Position numbers and translations under genes: made by a program
Shown here: piece by piece, positions 45,740 through 53,637 of the stretch
Position numbering within the stretch: the stretch's first letter is position 1
How the letters are laid out: every line of letters begins with the position of its first letter
Origin: Umboniibacter marinipuniceus
Lineage (GTDB): Bacteria > Pseudomonadota > Gammaproteobacteria > Pseudomonadales > DSM-25080
Reading direction: 5' to 3'
Length of the DNA: 64,000 bases
Assembly: GCF_003688415.1 (NCBI RefSeq)
Contig: NZ_REFJ01000001.1
Location: 230,645 to 294,644, forward strand
The notes under the pieces: model-generated
The model's database searches: none
Told to the model about the DNA's origin: nothing
What the model saw: only the letters and a program-made list of their open reading frames with translations

Positions 45740-46519
45740 TTAGAATCTAACGGCAAACTCAATCCCAAGTTCATTGAATACGTTGTCAAAACCGTGCCGA
45801 TAAACAGCTGATAACCCAAACTGCTGATTAAACCAGTAATTGGTTTTCAGTGAGAGCGTTCGTCGGCTGTCACACTGAAAACAAGTATAATCATCCAAAT
45901 ATTGTTGATGAGAATATCTGCCAGCGACACTCCATTGACGATCAAAAAAGTATTCTAAATCCAACACTCCACCCATTGAGTCGTCAAAGTCAGAGCTTAA
46001 AGTCAAGCCATAAAGAAGTCCGGAGGAGTCCCCAAAGTCGAGATACTCGCGATAGGTTGCACCGAATAGATCAACTTCCGTTGCGAACTGAAGTGATATC
46101 CGCTGGGTACCGTTGAACTGCTTACCAACAGAAATTGCACTCACATCTGAATCCAAGTCTAGCAACGTAAAAATAAATTGATTGTCCGTTACATAGCTGC
46201 CACCAATCAGCATTAATGAATCGTCACCCTCATGATAAGCTGAGTCCCACTGCACATATTCCCGCGAAATCGCTAGTGACGACCTTGGATTTAAAAAGTT
46301 GAGCGCATTAAAGGGTGCGTCGACTTTGATCTCGCCAAAACTGTATCGGTAACCGACTAATAGCGAATCCTCGGTCACATCAGAACGTTCTCTATTCCAA
46401 GTCGAAGCGCCTAGTGTTAGTTCGTGATTAAATGATTGATTAAGTGCGGTATTCTGCGTCTCCGCAAAAGTGGTGCCGCAACTCAGCGCGATAACCGTGA
46501 TTAGAGTACTGCGCAACAT
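45740..46519 (-). CDS. Putative outer-membrane beta-barrel protein
   Basis: Protein of 259 residues with a signal peptide (LRSTLITVIALSCGTTFAE, cut near residue 20) and alternating beta strands throughout, ending in FAVRF, a typical C-terminal phenylalanine of outer-membrane barrels. One CxxC (TCFQCDSR) lies near residue 220. No family is recognised. An AAGGAGAAG ribosome site is clear. It sits between IS remnants on both sides and is convergent with the phosphatase gene. Confidence 0.7.
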   Translation of the reverse strand: MLRSTLITVIALSCGTTFAETQNTALNQSFNHELTLGASTWNRERSDVTEDSLLVGYRYSFGEIKVDAPFNALNFLNPRSSLAISREYVQWDSAYHEGDDSLMLIGGSYVTDNQFIFTLLDLDSDVSAISVGKQFNGTQRISLQFATEVDLFGATYREYLDFGDSSGLLYGLTLSSDFDDSMGGVLDLEYFFDRQWSVAGRYSHQQYLDDYTCFQCDSRRTLSLKTNYWFNQQFGLSAVYRHGFDNVFNELGIEFAVRF

Positions 46520-46741
46520 ATGATGCTTCTCCTTAAGCTAATTATTTTTGAAACTATTTATTAGGCAATTAATAACTGGGGCTGGATCATATAACAAAGT
46601 TTTAAAAACCACCACAACCCCTCGGATCTACTTAGCCTCGGCATTATAAATGGGGACTGATCAACTACTTGGACATCTCAGGGGTGTCGTGGTTCAATTT
46701 GCTGGAAAAAGGTCAGTTAGCCTTAGACGTTTCCTCGGATA
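46520..46741. other. Gap before IS remnant
   Basis: 222 bp upstream of the barrel gene, on the other side of which an IS6 remnant begins. It presumably holds the barrel-gene promoter. A 30-codon frame from 46650 ends where the IS begins, too short to call. Confidence 0.5.
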
Positions 46742-46940
46742 GGTACTGACAAGTTAACTCCGCCGCCGAGATAATTTGCCCATGAGCATTTACAAGCGCC
46801 ACCGATTTTTGCCCGATGTCATGCAGTTTTTTAAAAGTGCACTCGGCTGTTTGCAACTTGTTCAATATTCAACGACATCTTTGCTCGGCGGCGCCGACAC
46901 GATTGCGCCGCGATCGGGCTTTTGCCTATTTTCGCGAGTA
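46742..46940 (+). mobile_element. Internally deleted IS6-family remnant
   Basis: Begins with GGTACTGACAAGTTAACT, 17 of 18 bases of the intact left inverted repeat. About 85 bp of the IS left end (coding SIYKRHRF then DVMQF) then joins directly to the last part of the transposase gene (the HSAV..LF.IQRHLCSAA region in another frame). The right inverted repeat is missing. The internal deletion is about 0.5 kb. It preserves ATG where the full copy has ATA at the likely start. Confidence 0.85.
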
Positions 46941-47011
46941 CTATCATCCAAGTTTTATACGCTCGGATGATAATGGTGTTATACTCCGAATAAGCCAGTC
47001 TAGGATGATAG
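46941..47011. promoter_or_regulatory. Promoter gap with CTATCATCC / GGATGATAG inverted elements
   Basis: CTATCATCC at 46941-46949, GGATGAT at 46965-46971 and GGATGATAG at 47003-47011 are inverted copies of one element in the 70 bp before the nucleotidyltransferase start. This spacing suggests autoregulation. The last copy ends four bases before the ATG. Confidence 0.5.
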
Positions 47012-47014
47012 CAA

Positions 47015-48025
47015 ATGATTGAGCTAAGCCATAATACTCAAAATGCTTACTTGGATTTATTAGCAGCATGCCAAACCCCTGCATTCGATGGTAAAGGTAT
47101 TTCGTTTGTACGGAAAAAAATTCGCGATCAATATTACGTCTACACATCAACAAAAGTTGGCCAAGCTCCAATTCAAAGATATTTAGGTCCTGATAACGAA
47201 GAAACTCAAAAACTCGTCGAGAGAGAGAAAGCGCTGTGGGCGGCAGGAGAGGTCGATCGTAGGGCTCGAGCTATCTTGGTTAATCAGCTACTCGCGGGAG
47301 GTGCGCGGGCGCTTACAGCACAAGAGGGTAAGGTGCTAAAGCTTTTAGAGCGAAGCGGGATGTTCCTTTATGGCGGCGTTTTAATAGGTACGCCCGCCTT
47401 TAATTTAATAGGAACCATGCTTGGGGTTGTGTGGTCAGACTCGTTCGCGACGAGCGATCTAGATATAGCTGTCGATACTCAATTGCCGGTGGTGGTTGAT
47501 GATAAGTCAGTTGATCTTACTCAAATACTAGAAGATAGCGGTATGGGATTTGTTGAAGTGGGCATGCTGAATCCCAAGCATCCTTCAACTGCCTATAAAA
47601 TTCGAGGACAACAGTATAGTGTTGAACTGTTGACGCCAATGCGCGGAAAACCAGACTCGAAGCCAGTCTATATAAAGCAATTCAATGCGGCTGCAGAACC
47701 CCTTCGATTTTTAGATTATTTGCTCCACGAAATTCAGCCGGCGGTTGCCGCATTCGATACGGGACTTCTTGTCAATGTACCTGAACCTGCTCGGTTTGCA
47801 TTGCACAAATTAGTGACCAGTCAGCGTAGGCCAGCATCGCAAGCGGCTAAGTCAGTAAAGGATATATATCAGGCCGAACAAGTTCTGAAAGTCTTGGCAG
47901 ATAGAAATATTGGCGCCATCTATGCGGCTCTGGAGGCGGCCGAGAAAATGGGCGATAAGTTCATGAGACAGATGGAAGCTGCGGCTCAGCAGTTGCCGAA
48001 GGAGTTGAATCCGTTAACGTTGTAG
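47015..48025 (+). CDS. GSU2403-type nucleotidyltransferase-fold protein
   Basis: Protein of 336 residues resembling the GSU2403 nucleotidyltransferase-fold family (PF12281). A helical N-terminus with FVRKKIRDQYYVY and RYLGP is followed at about 117-156 by MFLYGGVLIGTPAFN and SFATSDLDIAV; the paired acidic residues Asp148 and Asp150 resemble the metal site of nucleotidyltransferases. The substrate is unknown; the fold is used by toxins, antitoxins and resistance enzymes. The gene sits between two decayed IS6 copies in direct orientation, with inverted elements in its promoter, so it is probably transferred cargo. Confidence 0.78.
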   Translation: MIELSHNTQNAYLDLLAACQTPAFDGKGISFVRKKIRDQYYVYTSTKVGQAPIQRYLGPDNEETQKLVEREKALWAAGEVDRRARAILVNQLLAGGARALTAQEGKVLKLLERSGMFLYGGVLIGTPAFNLIGTMLGVVWSDSFATSDLDIAVDTQLPVVVDDKSVDLTQILEDSGMGFVEVGMLNPKHPSTAYKIRGQQYSVELLTPMRGKPDSKPVYIKQFNAAAEPLRFLDYLLHEIQPAVAAFDTGLLVNVPEPARFALHKLVTSQRRPASQAAKSVKDIYQAEQVLKVLADRNIGAIYAALEAAEKMGDKFMRQMEAAAQQLPKELNPLTL

Positions 48026-48028
48026 GAT

Positions 48029-48226
48029 GGTACTGGCAAGTTGACTTAGCCTTGAAGATAATTTGCCCAAGACGATTTATCAGCGCCACTGATTCTCGTC
48101 CGATGTCATTCGGTTGGCCGTTAGGTCTTACTATAAATTCAGTTTTAGTTTTCGGGATGTTGAGAATTGCTCGCGGGGCGAAGCATTGAATTAAGTCGAG
48201 AATCGATTCGAACCTGGTTTTGGAGT
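48029..48226 (+). mobile_element. Truncated IS6-family remnant (left end only)
   Basis: Starts with GGTACTGGCAAGTTGACT, 17 of 18 bases of the intact left inverted repeat, three bases after the nucleotidyltransferase stop. It follows the intact IS for about 190 bp through the region coding ESIRSW, with frame-breaking stops, then ends at the tRNA-Arg fragment. Right end absent. Confidence 0.85.
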
Positions 48227-48227
48227 A

Positions 48228-48275
48228 TGGCCCGCCCTAGTGGGTTCGAACCACTGGCCTCGGCCTCCGGAGTGT
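48228..48275 (-). tRNA. tRNA-Arg(CCG) 3'-half fragment
   Basis: On the minus strand a run from the anticodon loop (CTCCGGA, anticodon CCG) continues through a variable region, a perfect T arm (AGTGG-TTCGAAC-CCACT), an acceptor 3' strand AGGGCGG, discriminator G and the encoded CCA. The 5' half is absent: bases that should pair in the anticodon stem do not match. It is not a functional tRNA. Loss exactly at the anticodon loop is typical of an integrase attachment site. Confidence 0.7.
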
Positions 48276-48587
48276 TGAAATATAGCTCTGATTTTAAACG
48301 TATATATTTTCACATCAATCGACTTTAAACGACCTCATGCCTCTACGCCAGTTATGACGTGCGATGTAGCTTAACGTCGACTGTGACATTTTAGTGTGGA
48401 CTCATTTACAAAGACAACCGCGTGGTCGAAAATGTCACATTCGCAGTCTCATTAATAACGCAATATCGATCAATTCGTGCGCTAGTTCACAATCTCCGCC
48501 TCCGTTATTATTGGTGCTTGTGCAATCTAATTGACTAAAATAATGTTGACTGCGATTAGAATTATACTTCACGGAAGAATCAAGATA
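48276..48587. other. Non-coding stretch before the RHS locus
   Basis: About 310 bp with no gene. It should hold the RHS promoter. A possible -35 TTGTGC (48518-48523) and -10 TAATGT (48541-48546), 17 bp apart, are weak. A GGAAGA ribosome site stands at 48573-48578, nine bases before ATG 48588. Confidence 0.5.
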
Positions 48588-48807
48588 ATGACAAGCACCA
48601 AGCACCAAGCACCAAGCACCAAGCACCAAGCACCAAGCACCAAGCACCAAGCACCAAGCACCAAGCACCAAGCACCAAGCACCAAATCAATTCATTAGTC
48701 GTTTCAAATTAAACGCTCAACTGATCGTTGCCGTTTTCTCAGTAGTTCTTTTCTTTGCAGCCCTACCAGCGACTGCTGATTGTGACGAGCAGACTACACA
48801 AGCTGGT
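48588..48807 (+). other. Out-of-frame leader of the RHS gene: start codon, heptamer array, signal peptide
   Basis: ATG at 48588 follows a good ribosome site and runs straight into the AAGCACC array; in this frame it stops at TAG 48696. The body of the RHS gene is open from 48592 in a different frame, coding FISRFKLNAQLIVAVFSVV and then a signal-peptide end (ALPATADC), but with no ATG, GTG or TTG before 48808 and TGA at 48589. Removing one copy or adding two would fuse ATG 48588 to the signal peptide and give a 739- or 746-residue protein. Confidence 0.75.
48593..48683. repeat. Heptanucleotide array (AAGCACC)13
   Basis: Thirteen perfect head-to-tail copies of AAGCACC, counted base by base, with no variants. 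Because seven is not a multiple of three, each gain or loss changes the reading frame. Translated in frame it repeats the heptapeptide TKHQAPS. It begins three bases after the ATG at 48588. Confidence 0.95.
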
Positions 48808-50814
48808 ATGCAAGCATATTTTGCCGACCCTTGTGACGGAGACGTAGTTGACAATATTTATGTCATTGGCTCGCGAATAGCATTATCGTGGGGAGGTGGT
48901 ACACCGAGCGCGGTTTCATCCGTATCCTACGGAAAAGACGATAATTCCAAGAAAGACTTGCTGGACTTTGCTGTCGATATTCCTGAGTTGGATGTAGACG
49001 ACACCGAAGAGTTTCAATGTAATTCGGAAGGAAATGGCAGTGTTGCTGCTGGAACAGCATTTTTCAGCGGGAATCCGATCGATGTAGTTAGAGGCATTAA
49101 GCTTCAATGGGAAAGTGACTACAAATCGGGGCACCGCTTACCGCTGCGTGTTAATCGACTATATCGTAGCGACGTAACTGAGTTGGCATTGTACGGTAAG
49201 GGATGGTCTGAAGCGTCGCTTCCATCGCTCGCGCACAACGCTGAGAATGTAATAAGCATCGCAGTCCAAGGGTTGGTTTACGCGTTTTATTATGATGGCA
49301 CAAACGCCTCGCCGTTGAATTCATTAGAGCATGGGGCTACGCTCGAGTTACTAGCAAGCGAGTGGAGCTTTGTTCTTCCCGGTCGATTCCGTGCTCGCTT
49401 TGTAGCAGGTTCCCAGTCTGCTCTTAGCTATGGCCGCGTTATTCAGGTCTCGAATGTGACCGGCGATACCCTCAGCTATTCGTACAGCAACACAACAACC
49501 CGTCTCCCTTATCGAGTGGCCCACTCCTCAGGTTCACAACTGAACTACAACTACCAAACGCTCAACGTCAGCTGCACGGGTTCCGAGTGCAACAAAGTCG
49601 TCACGTCGATCAGTACAGACCAAGGAACTTGGGACTACAACTACGACAACAATGGTCGACTAACGGAAGTGATTAGCCCAACAGGCGTAAAGACCGGCTA
49701 CATGTACGATTCATCTCATCGACTCATTGGTCGAACCAACGATGACGGTATTCGAGTGCGTTGGTGGGGTTACGACAGTAATGGCCGCGCTAACTTGTCA
49801 CGTAAATACGGTAACGAGGAAGAAGTAACGGTTACGTACTCAAGCTTCTATTCGTCGGAATTCGGGCGCACGGTGAATCAAGCACAAGTTAACGACGAAC
49901 ATGGTCGAGTCACAAATGTGATCTACGCCGATGACGCCTTAGGTGTGCCTAGAATTCTGAAGAACCAAGCAGTGGGCGACAGCAGCTGCCCGAGTGCCGT
50001 AGCAGAATTCACTTACGAACCCGATACCGGTCGTTTAGCCTCCGAACTAACCAACGGAGGTGTGCTGGCCACCTACACTTACGATGTTTATGGCTTTCCG
50101 ATTTCTCGAACCGAGACCGCTTCAGACATCGATACAACACAAGTGACGCGTAGCTTCCACAGCCAGGTCTGGGGTAAGCTCGATAGCGAAACACTTCGTT
50201 TTGATGGTCAAGATCAACACCGCGTTAACTACACCTATTGCACAGCAAATAATTCCACGTGCAAAGTCGGCTTGCCTACTGCAATGACTGTCACTGACTT
50301 AGTGAATGGAGGAAGTCGCACCACAAGCTGGAACTACACCGTTAACGGCAACGGTCGGGTCACTAAGGTTGAGGAGATCTCACCGACCAACGTAAAACTT
50401 ACCATGGAATACAACGACGCAGGTCTTATAACGCGACAGTCGCTCAACAACGACGTTCAACTGCAAGTGCTGAGTTATGGTGCAGCTGGTTTGCCAACGT
50501 CGGTCCAGTACGAAAATCTCTACAAGGTAAATACCGCCTACAATAATGACGGCCAGCCAACACAAGCCTCCTATCAAATGCTCGACGGAAGCTCTACTCT
50601 CACTACTACCTATGAGTACAACAACCTTGGTCAGCTCGTGAATGTCGTTCGACCGAGTAGTCAAACGACGACAGGTGAGTCATTTGACTATGATCAAAAC
50701 GGCCGCCTGATCACTCGAAGTCTTGGAACTTGGGTAGATGAAGAGCCGCCATTACCGCCTCCCCCCCTTCCTGGTTGTAACCCCTGGGAACCAACCTGCT
50801 TTAACGAGCTTTGA
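48808..50814 (+). CDS. Secreted RHS/YD-repeat protein, first gene (phase-variable start)
   Basis: RHS-type protein; 668 residues from the first in-frame ATG, but the true N-terminus with signal peptide lies upstream and is out of frame in this sequence. After a Cys/Asp-rich N-terminus there is an RHS N-terminal element (GNPIDVVRGIKLQWE ... RLPLRVNRLYRS), then many YD repeats (YDSSHRLIGRTNDDG, YDNNGRLTEV). It ends in a Pro-rich tail with two Cys (EEPPLPPPPLPGCNPWEPTC), with no RHS core or toxin tip. The second RHS gene starts 14 bp later and is translationally coupled. Likely a shell or partner for the second protein. Confidence 0.8.
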   Translation: MQAYFADPCDGDVVDNIYVIGSRIALSWGGGTPSAVSSVSYGKDDNSKKDLLDFAVDIPELDVDDTEEFQCNSEGNGSVAAGTAFFSGNPIDVVRGIKLQWESDYKSGHRLPLRVNRLYRSDVTELALYGKGWSEASLPSLAHNAENVISIAVQGLVYAFYYDGTNASPLNSLEHGATLELLASEWSFVLPGRFRARFVAGSQSALSYGRVIQVSNVTGDTLSYSYSNTTTRLPYRVAHSSGSQLNYNYQTLNVSCTGSECNKVVTSISTDQGTWDYNYDNNGRLTEVISPTGVKTGYMYDSSHRLIGRTNDDGIRVRWWGYDSNGRANLSRKYGNEEEVTVTYSSFYSSEFGRTVNQAQVNDEHGRVTNVIYADDALGVPRILKNQAVGDSSCPSAVAEFTYEPDTGRLASELTNGGVLATYTYDVYGFPISRTETASDIDTTQVTRSFHSQVWGKLDSETLRFDGQDQHRVNYTYCTANNSTCKVGLPTAMTVTDLVNGGSRTTSWNYTVNGNGRVTKVEEISPTNVKLTMEYNDAGLITRQSLNNDVQLQVLSYGAAGLPTSVQYENLYKVNTAYNNDGQPTQASYQMLDGSSTLTTTYEYNNLGQLVNVVRPSSQTTTGESFDYDQNGRLITRSLGTWVDEEPPLPPPPLPGCNPWEPTCFNEL

Positions 50815-50828
50815 GAGGAGGAATAGCG

Positions 50829-53171
50829 ATGCATACAGCAAATAGATTAATAATTTGGGTACTTAGCGTAGCGGCAATTACGTCACCATTGCCGGCTTTA
50901 GCGTCAGACTATACTGCGTATTTGACAGCCTATAATAACCAGGGGCTTGTAAGCGAAGTCTCGACGATGGAGCGTAGCAACGCGACGTCATCAAGCACCT
51001 ATCACTATCGGAGAGGATATGAGTACAACTCAATGGGTAAGGTTATCAAGGAGTTTCTCTACGAAAATCCGGACTTAAATACCCAGCCCACCATGACATT
51101 CGAGTACGATTACGACGGTCGCGGGAACCTGATTGCCAAGCGTGAAGGTGGTGGTGAATTCAGCTACCAATACGACTCGAAAAACCGGTTAATCACTGAG
51201 ATCGAACCGAACGGCGAAACCACACGTTACGAGTATGGAGCGTTCGATCAAGTCACTAAACTCACGCGAGGTGCCTTGATTACAACCTATAACTACAATG
51301 GCTTCGGCGAGTTAGTAAGTGAAGTGAGCCCAGTAAGCGGAACTACAACTTACACCTACAATGCTCAAGGCCAAATCGAAACGGTCACACGTGCCGACGG
51401 ACGAAAAGAAACATTTAGCTACCAAAGCGGTACAGGACGTCTTTGGAAACACGTGATCAATGGTGCCGGAACTACGGAACTGCTCTACCAACGATATTAC
51501 AATCAGGACGGTCTATTAAGCCAAGTCGATCACTATTCCGCTGCCACTTTGGTTACCCGGAAGCAGTATGCCTACGACGATTTCGGTCGTGTAACTCGCG
51601 AGCGTATGGTGATTGGTTCGGTAACCCGTGATCTGAGTTCGGAGTATTCGCCCACAACGGGGCAGTTAACGCGCCTCACTCACCCCGGCGGTCGAAAAGT
51701 CGAATACACTTACGATAACGGCGTATATGAGTGGGCATCTAAGGTTGAGGTAATAAACGCAAATAGTACATATCGCAGGGTTGCTGCTAGTGACGTCAAC
51801 TACAACCCGTTCGGGCAAATTGAAGGGTACAGCATGCGTGGCGGTGGTGCTCAATTAAAAAGTTACAACGGTTTTGGGATGTTGAAACAACAGAGCGTGC
51901 TTAACAGTAGTGGCTACGCCACTCTCAGTCAAAGCTATAGCTATCAGGCAGGCGACCCGGTTCGATTGGTGATGGCAACCGATCACCTCAGCACCAACAA
52001 TTCGCGTTGGTACCATTATGGCTCAAACAATCAACTGACCGCGGTGACGGGCGGTAATCCGATGTACCCGCAGGTAAAAGATAGCATTCAGTATGGAACG
52101 AACGGCAATATTATTAGCCGAACAGGCGTGAGTGGTACGTTTAGCTACAACAGCTACGGCCAGCTTCAGAGTGCCGGCAACAAGAGCTTTGGCTATAACA
52201 GCATCGGCAACGTCACTAGTACACGTTTTCCAAACGGTGTCACAGGGGCCCTTGAATACGACGCACGTGGCTTAACGAATCGCTACACCTGGAGCGGCAA
52301 TGACGTTCGCCTAACTCGAGATGAATCCAATCAACTGGTGCAGCTCAAAAACGGCAGCCAAAGCGACTATTTTACGTTTGTGGGAGCGAATTTGTTGAGT
52401 CATTGGGATGAGAGTAAGACCAAGCATATTGACTACATCTATTTGAATGGGCAATTATTGTCGGTGCATAATACAAACACCTTTAGGCACATTGCGACGG
52501 GTCACTTAGGTCAACCAGTCGGTATGTTTAAAGATGTGGCTGCAACCGACTTGGTTTGGCGTGGCGTTCATAACGGATACGACATCGAAGAGACCACTAC
52601 GACTGAGTCACTTCATGTTAAGTTCCCTGGCCAATACGACATCATAGGAAACGGTTTGTACTTCAACTATCACCGAGATTACGACCCTAGTATTGGGCGA
52701 TACTTGCAAAGCGACCCGATTGGTAATGCGGGTGGCGTGAACACCTATGCGTACACGAACGGGAATCCGGTGATGATGGTGGATCCTTGGGGTTGGTGTC
52801 CTGACAACTTAGCCCCATTTCATTTAATAGCTGAAGAATTTCCTACTTGGTGGGGCGGCTCCGAAACGGAAGACCTTCGTAGTGGTATCCAAGCTTCAGC
52901 CGAGATTGGAGCGGTACCTTTTAAAATACTGCGGGCTCCGCAAGCCGCAATGGACGCATCCGAGATGTATTTGTATTACTCGAATGGTGACTGGCAGAAT
53001 TTCACCATGAAAGGCCTTGAACTTCTCGCTGGGAAAACGGCGGGTGAGTATGTAAGAAGGGGGCTAGACGGAGGCGAAACAGCTCAAGAAGCGGCCTCAT
53101 ATGGCGCCGGGAAATTTACAGAACAGGTAATCGAAAACGACTGTAGTTGTGAGGGTGTTGATGGGTTATAA
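50829..53171 (+). CDS. Secreted RHS/YD-repeat protein with C-terminal variable tip
   Basis: RHS protein of 780 residues. The signal peptide (LIIWVLSVAAITSPLPALAS) precedes continuous YD repeats (YDYDGRGNLIAKREG, YDSKNRLITEI and others). A canonical RHS-associated core follows: YFNYHRDYDPSIGRYLQSDP ... YTNGNPVMMVDPWGW near residues 620-657. The last ~120 residues are a tip unlike the repeats and unrecognised, with CSC near the end. RHS tips are typically toxins. No PAAR or VgrG part is present, so export is by the signal peptide. GAGAGGAGG at 50813-50821 sets the ATG at 50829. Confidence 0.87.
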   Translation: MHTANRLIIWVLSVAAITSPLPALASDYTAYLTAYNNQGLVSEVSTMERSNATSSSTYHYRRGYEYNSMGKVIKEFLYENPDLNTQPTMTFEYDYDGRGNLIAKREGGGEFSYQYDSKNRLITEIEPNGETTRYEYGAFDQVTKLTRGALITTYNYNGFGELVSEVSPVSGTTTYTYNAQGQIETVTRADGRKETFSYQSGTGRLWKHVINGAGTTELLYQRYYNQDGLLSQVDHYSAATLVTRKQYAYDDFGRVTRERMVIGSVTRDLSSEYSPTTGQLTRLTHPGGRKVEYTYDNGVYEWASKVEVINANSTYRRVAASDVNYNPFGQIEGYSMRGGGAQLKSYNGFGMLKQQSVLNSSGYATLSQSYSYQAGDPVRLVMATDHLSTNNSRWYHYGSNNQLTAVTGGNPMYPQVKDSIQYGTNGNIISRTGVSGTFSYNSYGQLQSAGNKSFGYNSIGNVTSTRFPNGVTGALEYDARGLTNRYTWSGNDVRLTRDESNQLVQLKNGSQSDYFTFVGANLLSHWDESKTKHIDYIYLNGQLLSVHNTNTFRHIATGHLGQPVGMFKDVAATDLVWRGVHNGYDIEETTTTESLHVKFPGQYDIIGNGLYFNYHRDYDPSIGRYLQSDPIGNAGGVNTYAYTNGNPVMMVDPWGWCPDNLAPFHLIAEEFPTWWGGSETEDLRSGIQASAEIGAVPFKILRAPQAAMDASEMYLYYSNGDWQNFTMKGLELLAGKTAGEYVRRGLDGGETAQEAASYGAGKFTEQVIENDCSCEGVDGL

Positions 53172-53433
53172 GTATCGAGGGCTCGGGAGCATTGTCGTAC
53201 TCTTGTTACTTTGGGTTGTGCCAACTGTCGCAGATCCAAGCTCAGTTATCAAACATTCCGTTCGATTTTTGTGGTATTGCTATTTTTACTGTCTAGTTTT
53301 GCGCCCGTTCTTTTATAATATGGAAATTCAATCTTTGTTCCATATTGCAATCGGCCGTCACGAAGGAAAAGCATACCGTTGCTTAATCGTAGTGATGGAG
53401 TCAATAATAGTGCTACTACTTGCGTTGGCGTAA
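53161..53433 (+). CDS. Small membrane protein, candidate immunity protein
   Basis: Protein of 90 residues whose ATG overlaps the end of the RHS gene by 11 bases, with GAGGG five bases upstream. Three hydrophobic stretches (about 8-24, 33-52 and 75-90) make it a membrane protein. No family is recognised. Small genes overlapping the 3' end of RHS toxin genes are usually immunity proteins; a membrane form would fit an envelope- or membrane-targeting tip. This role is inference from position alone. A GTG 12 bases earlier is an alternative start. Confidence 0.6.
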   Translation: MGYKYRGLGSIVVLLLLWVVPTVADPSSVIKHSVRFLWYCYFYCLVLRPFFYNMEIQSLFHIAIGRHEGKAYRCLIVVMESIIVLLLALA

Positions 53434-53562
53434 GTTTTAGGGGCGGGCTTTCAGGGGGGTACGCCCAACCGCGGGTTTGGGTGAGTCGGTTAGGCTCCAG
53501 TTAATCCCACAATTGCATTTAACTTTGGCTGGTGATGGTATCGCTACAAGGGACAACAAAGA
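53434..53562. other. Gap after the RHS locus
   Basis: About 130 bp without a gene. A loose hairpin GGGCG ... CGCCC (about 53441-53468) has no U-tract. Confidence 0.4.
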
Positions 53563-53637
53563 GTGAAAACAATACTAAGCTTTTTAATCTGGTCGAGTTT
53601 AGCGATCATCCTTCATTCCGGTGTGTCAGCTCAGTAG
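53563..53637 (+). pseudogene. 5' fragment of a secreted-protein gene cut by the IS element
   Basis: From GTG 53563 the frame reads KTILSFLIWSSLAIILHSGV then SAQ, a complete signal peptide, and stops at TAG formed exactly at the IS boundary (53635-53637). No matching remainder is seen after the IS. The rest of the gene was probably lost in the insertion or a later deletion. Its original function cannot be read. Confidence 0.6.

Noticed and set aside
45620-45811. 63-codon plus-strand frame after the phosphatase
   Set aside because: It runs into the antisense of the barrel-protein gene and has no ribosome site or recognisable sequence.
46776-47022. Two short overlapping frames starting like the transposase
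   Set aside because: They are the two frames of an internally deleted IS6 copy, not genes.
48435-48671. Minus-strand open frame with repeated VLGAWCL
   Set aside because: It is the reverse reading of the AAGCACC array, without a signal for translation.
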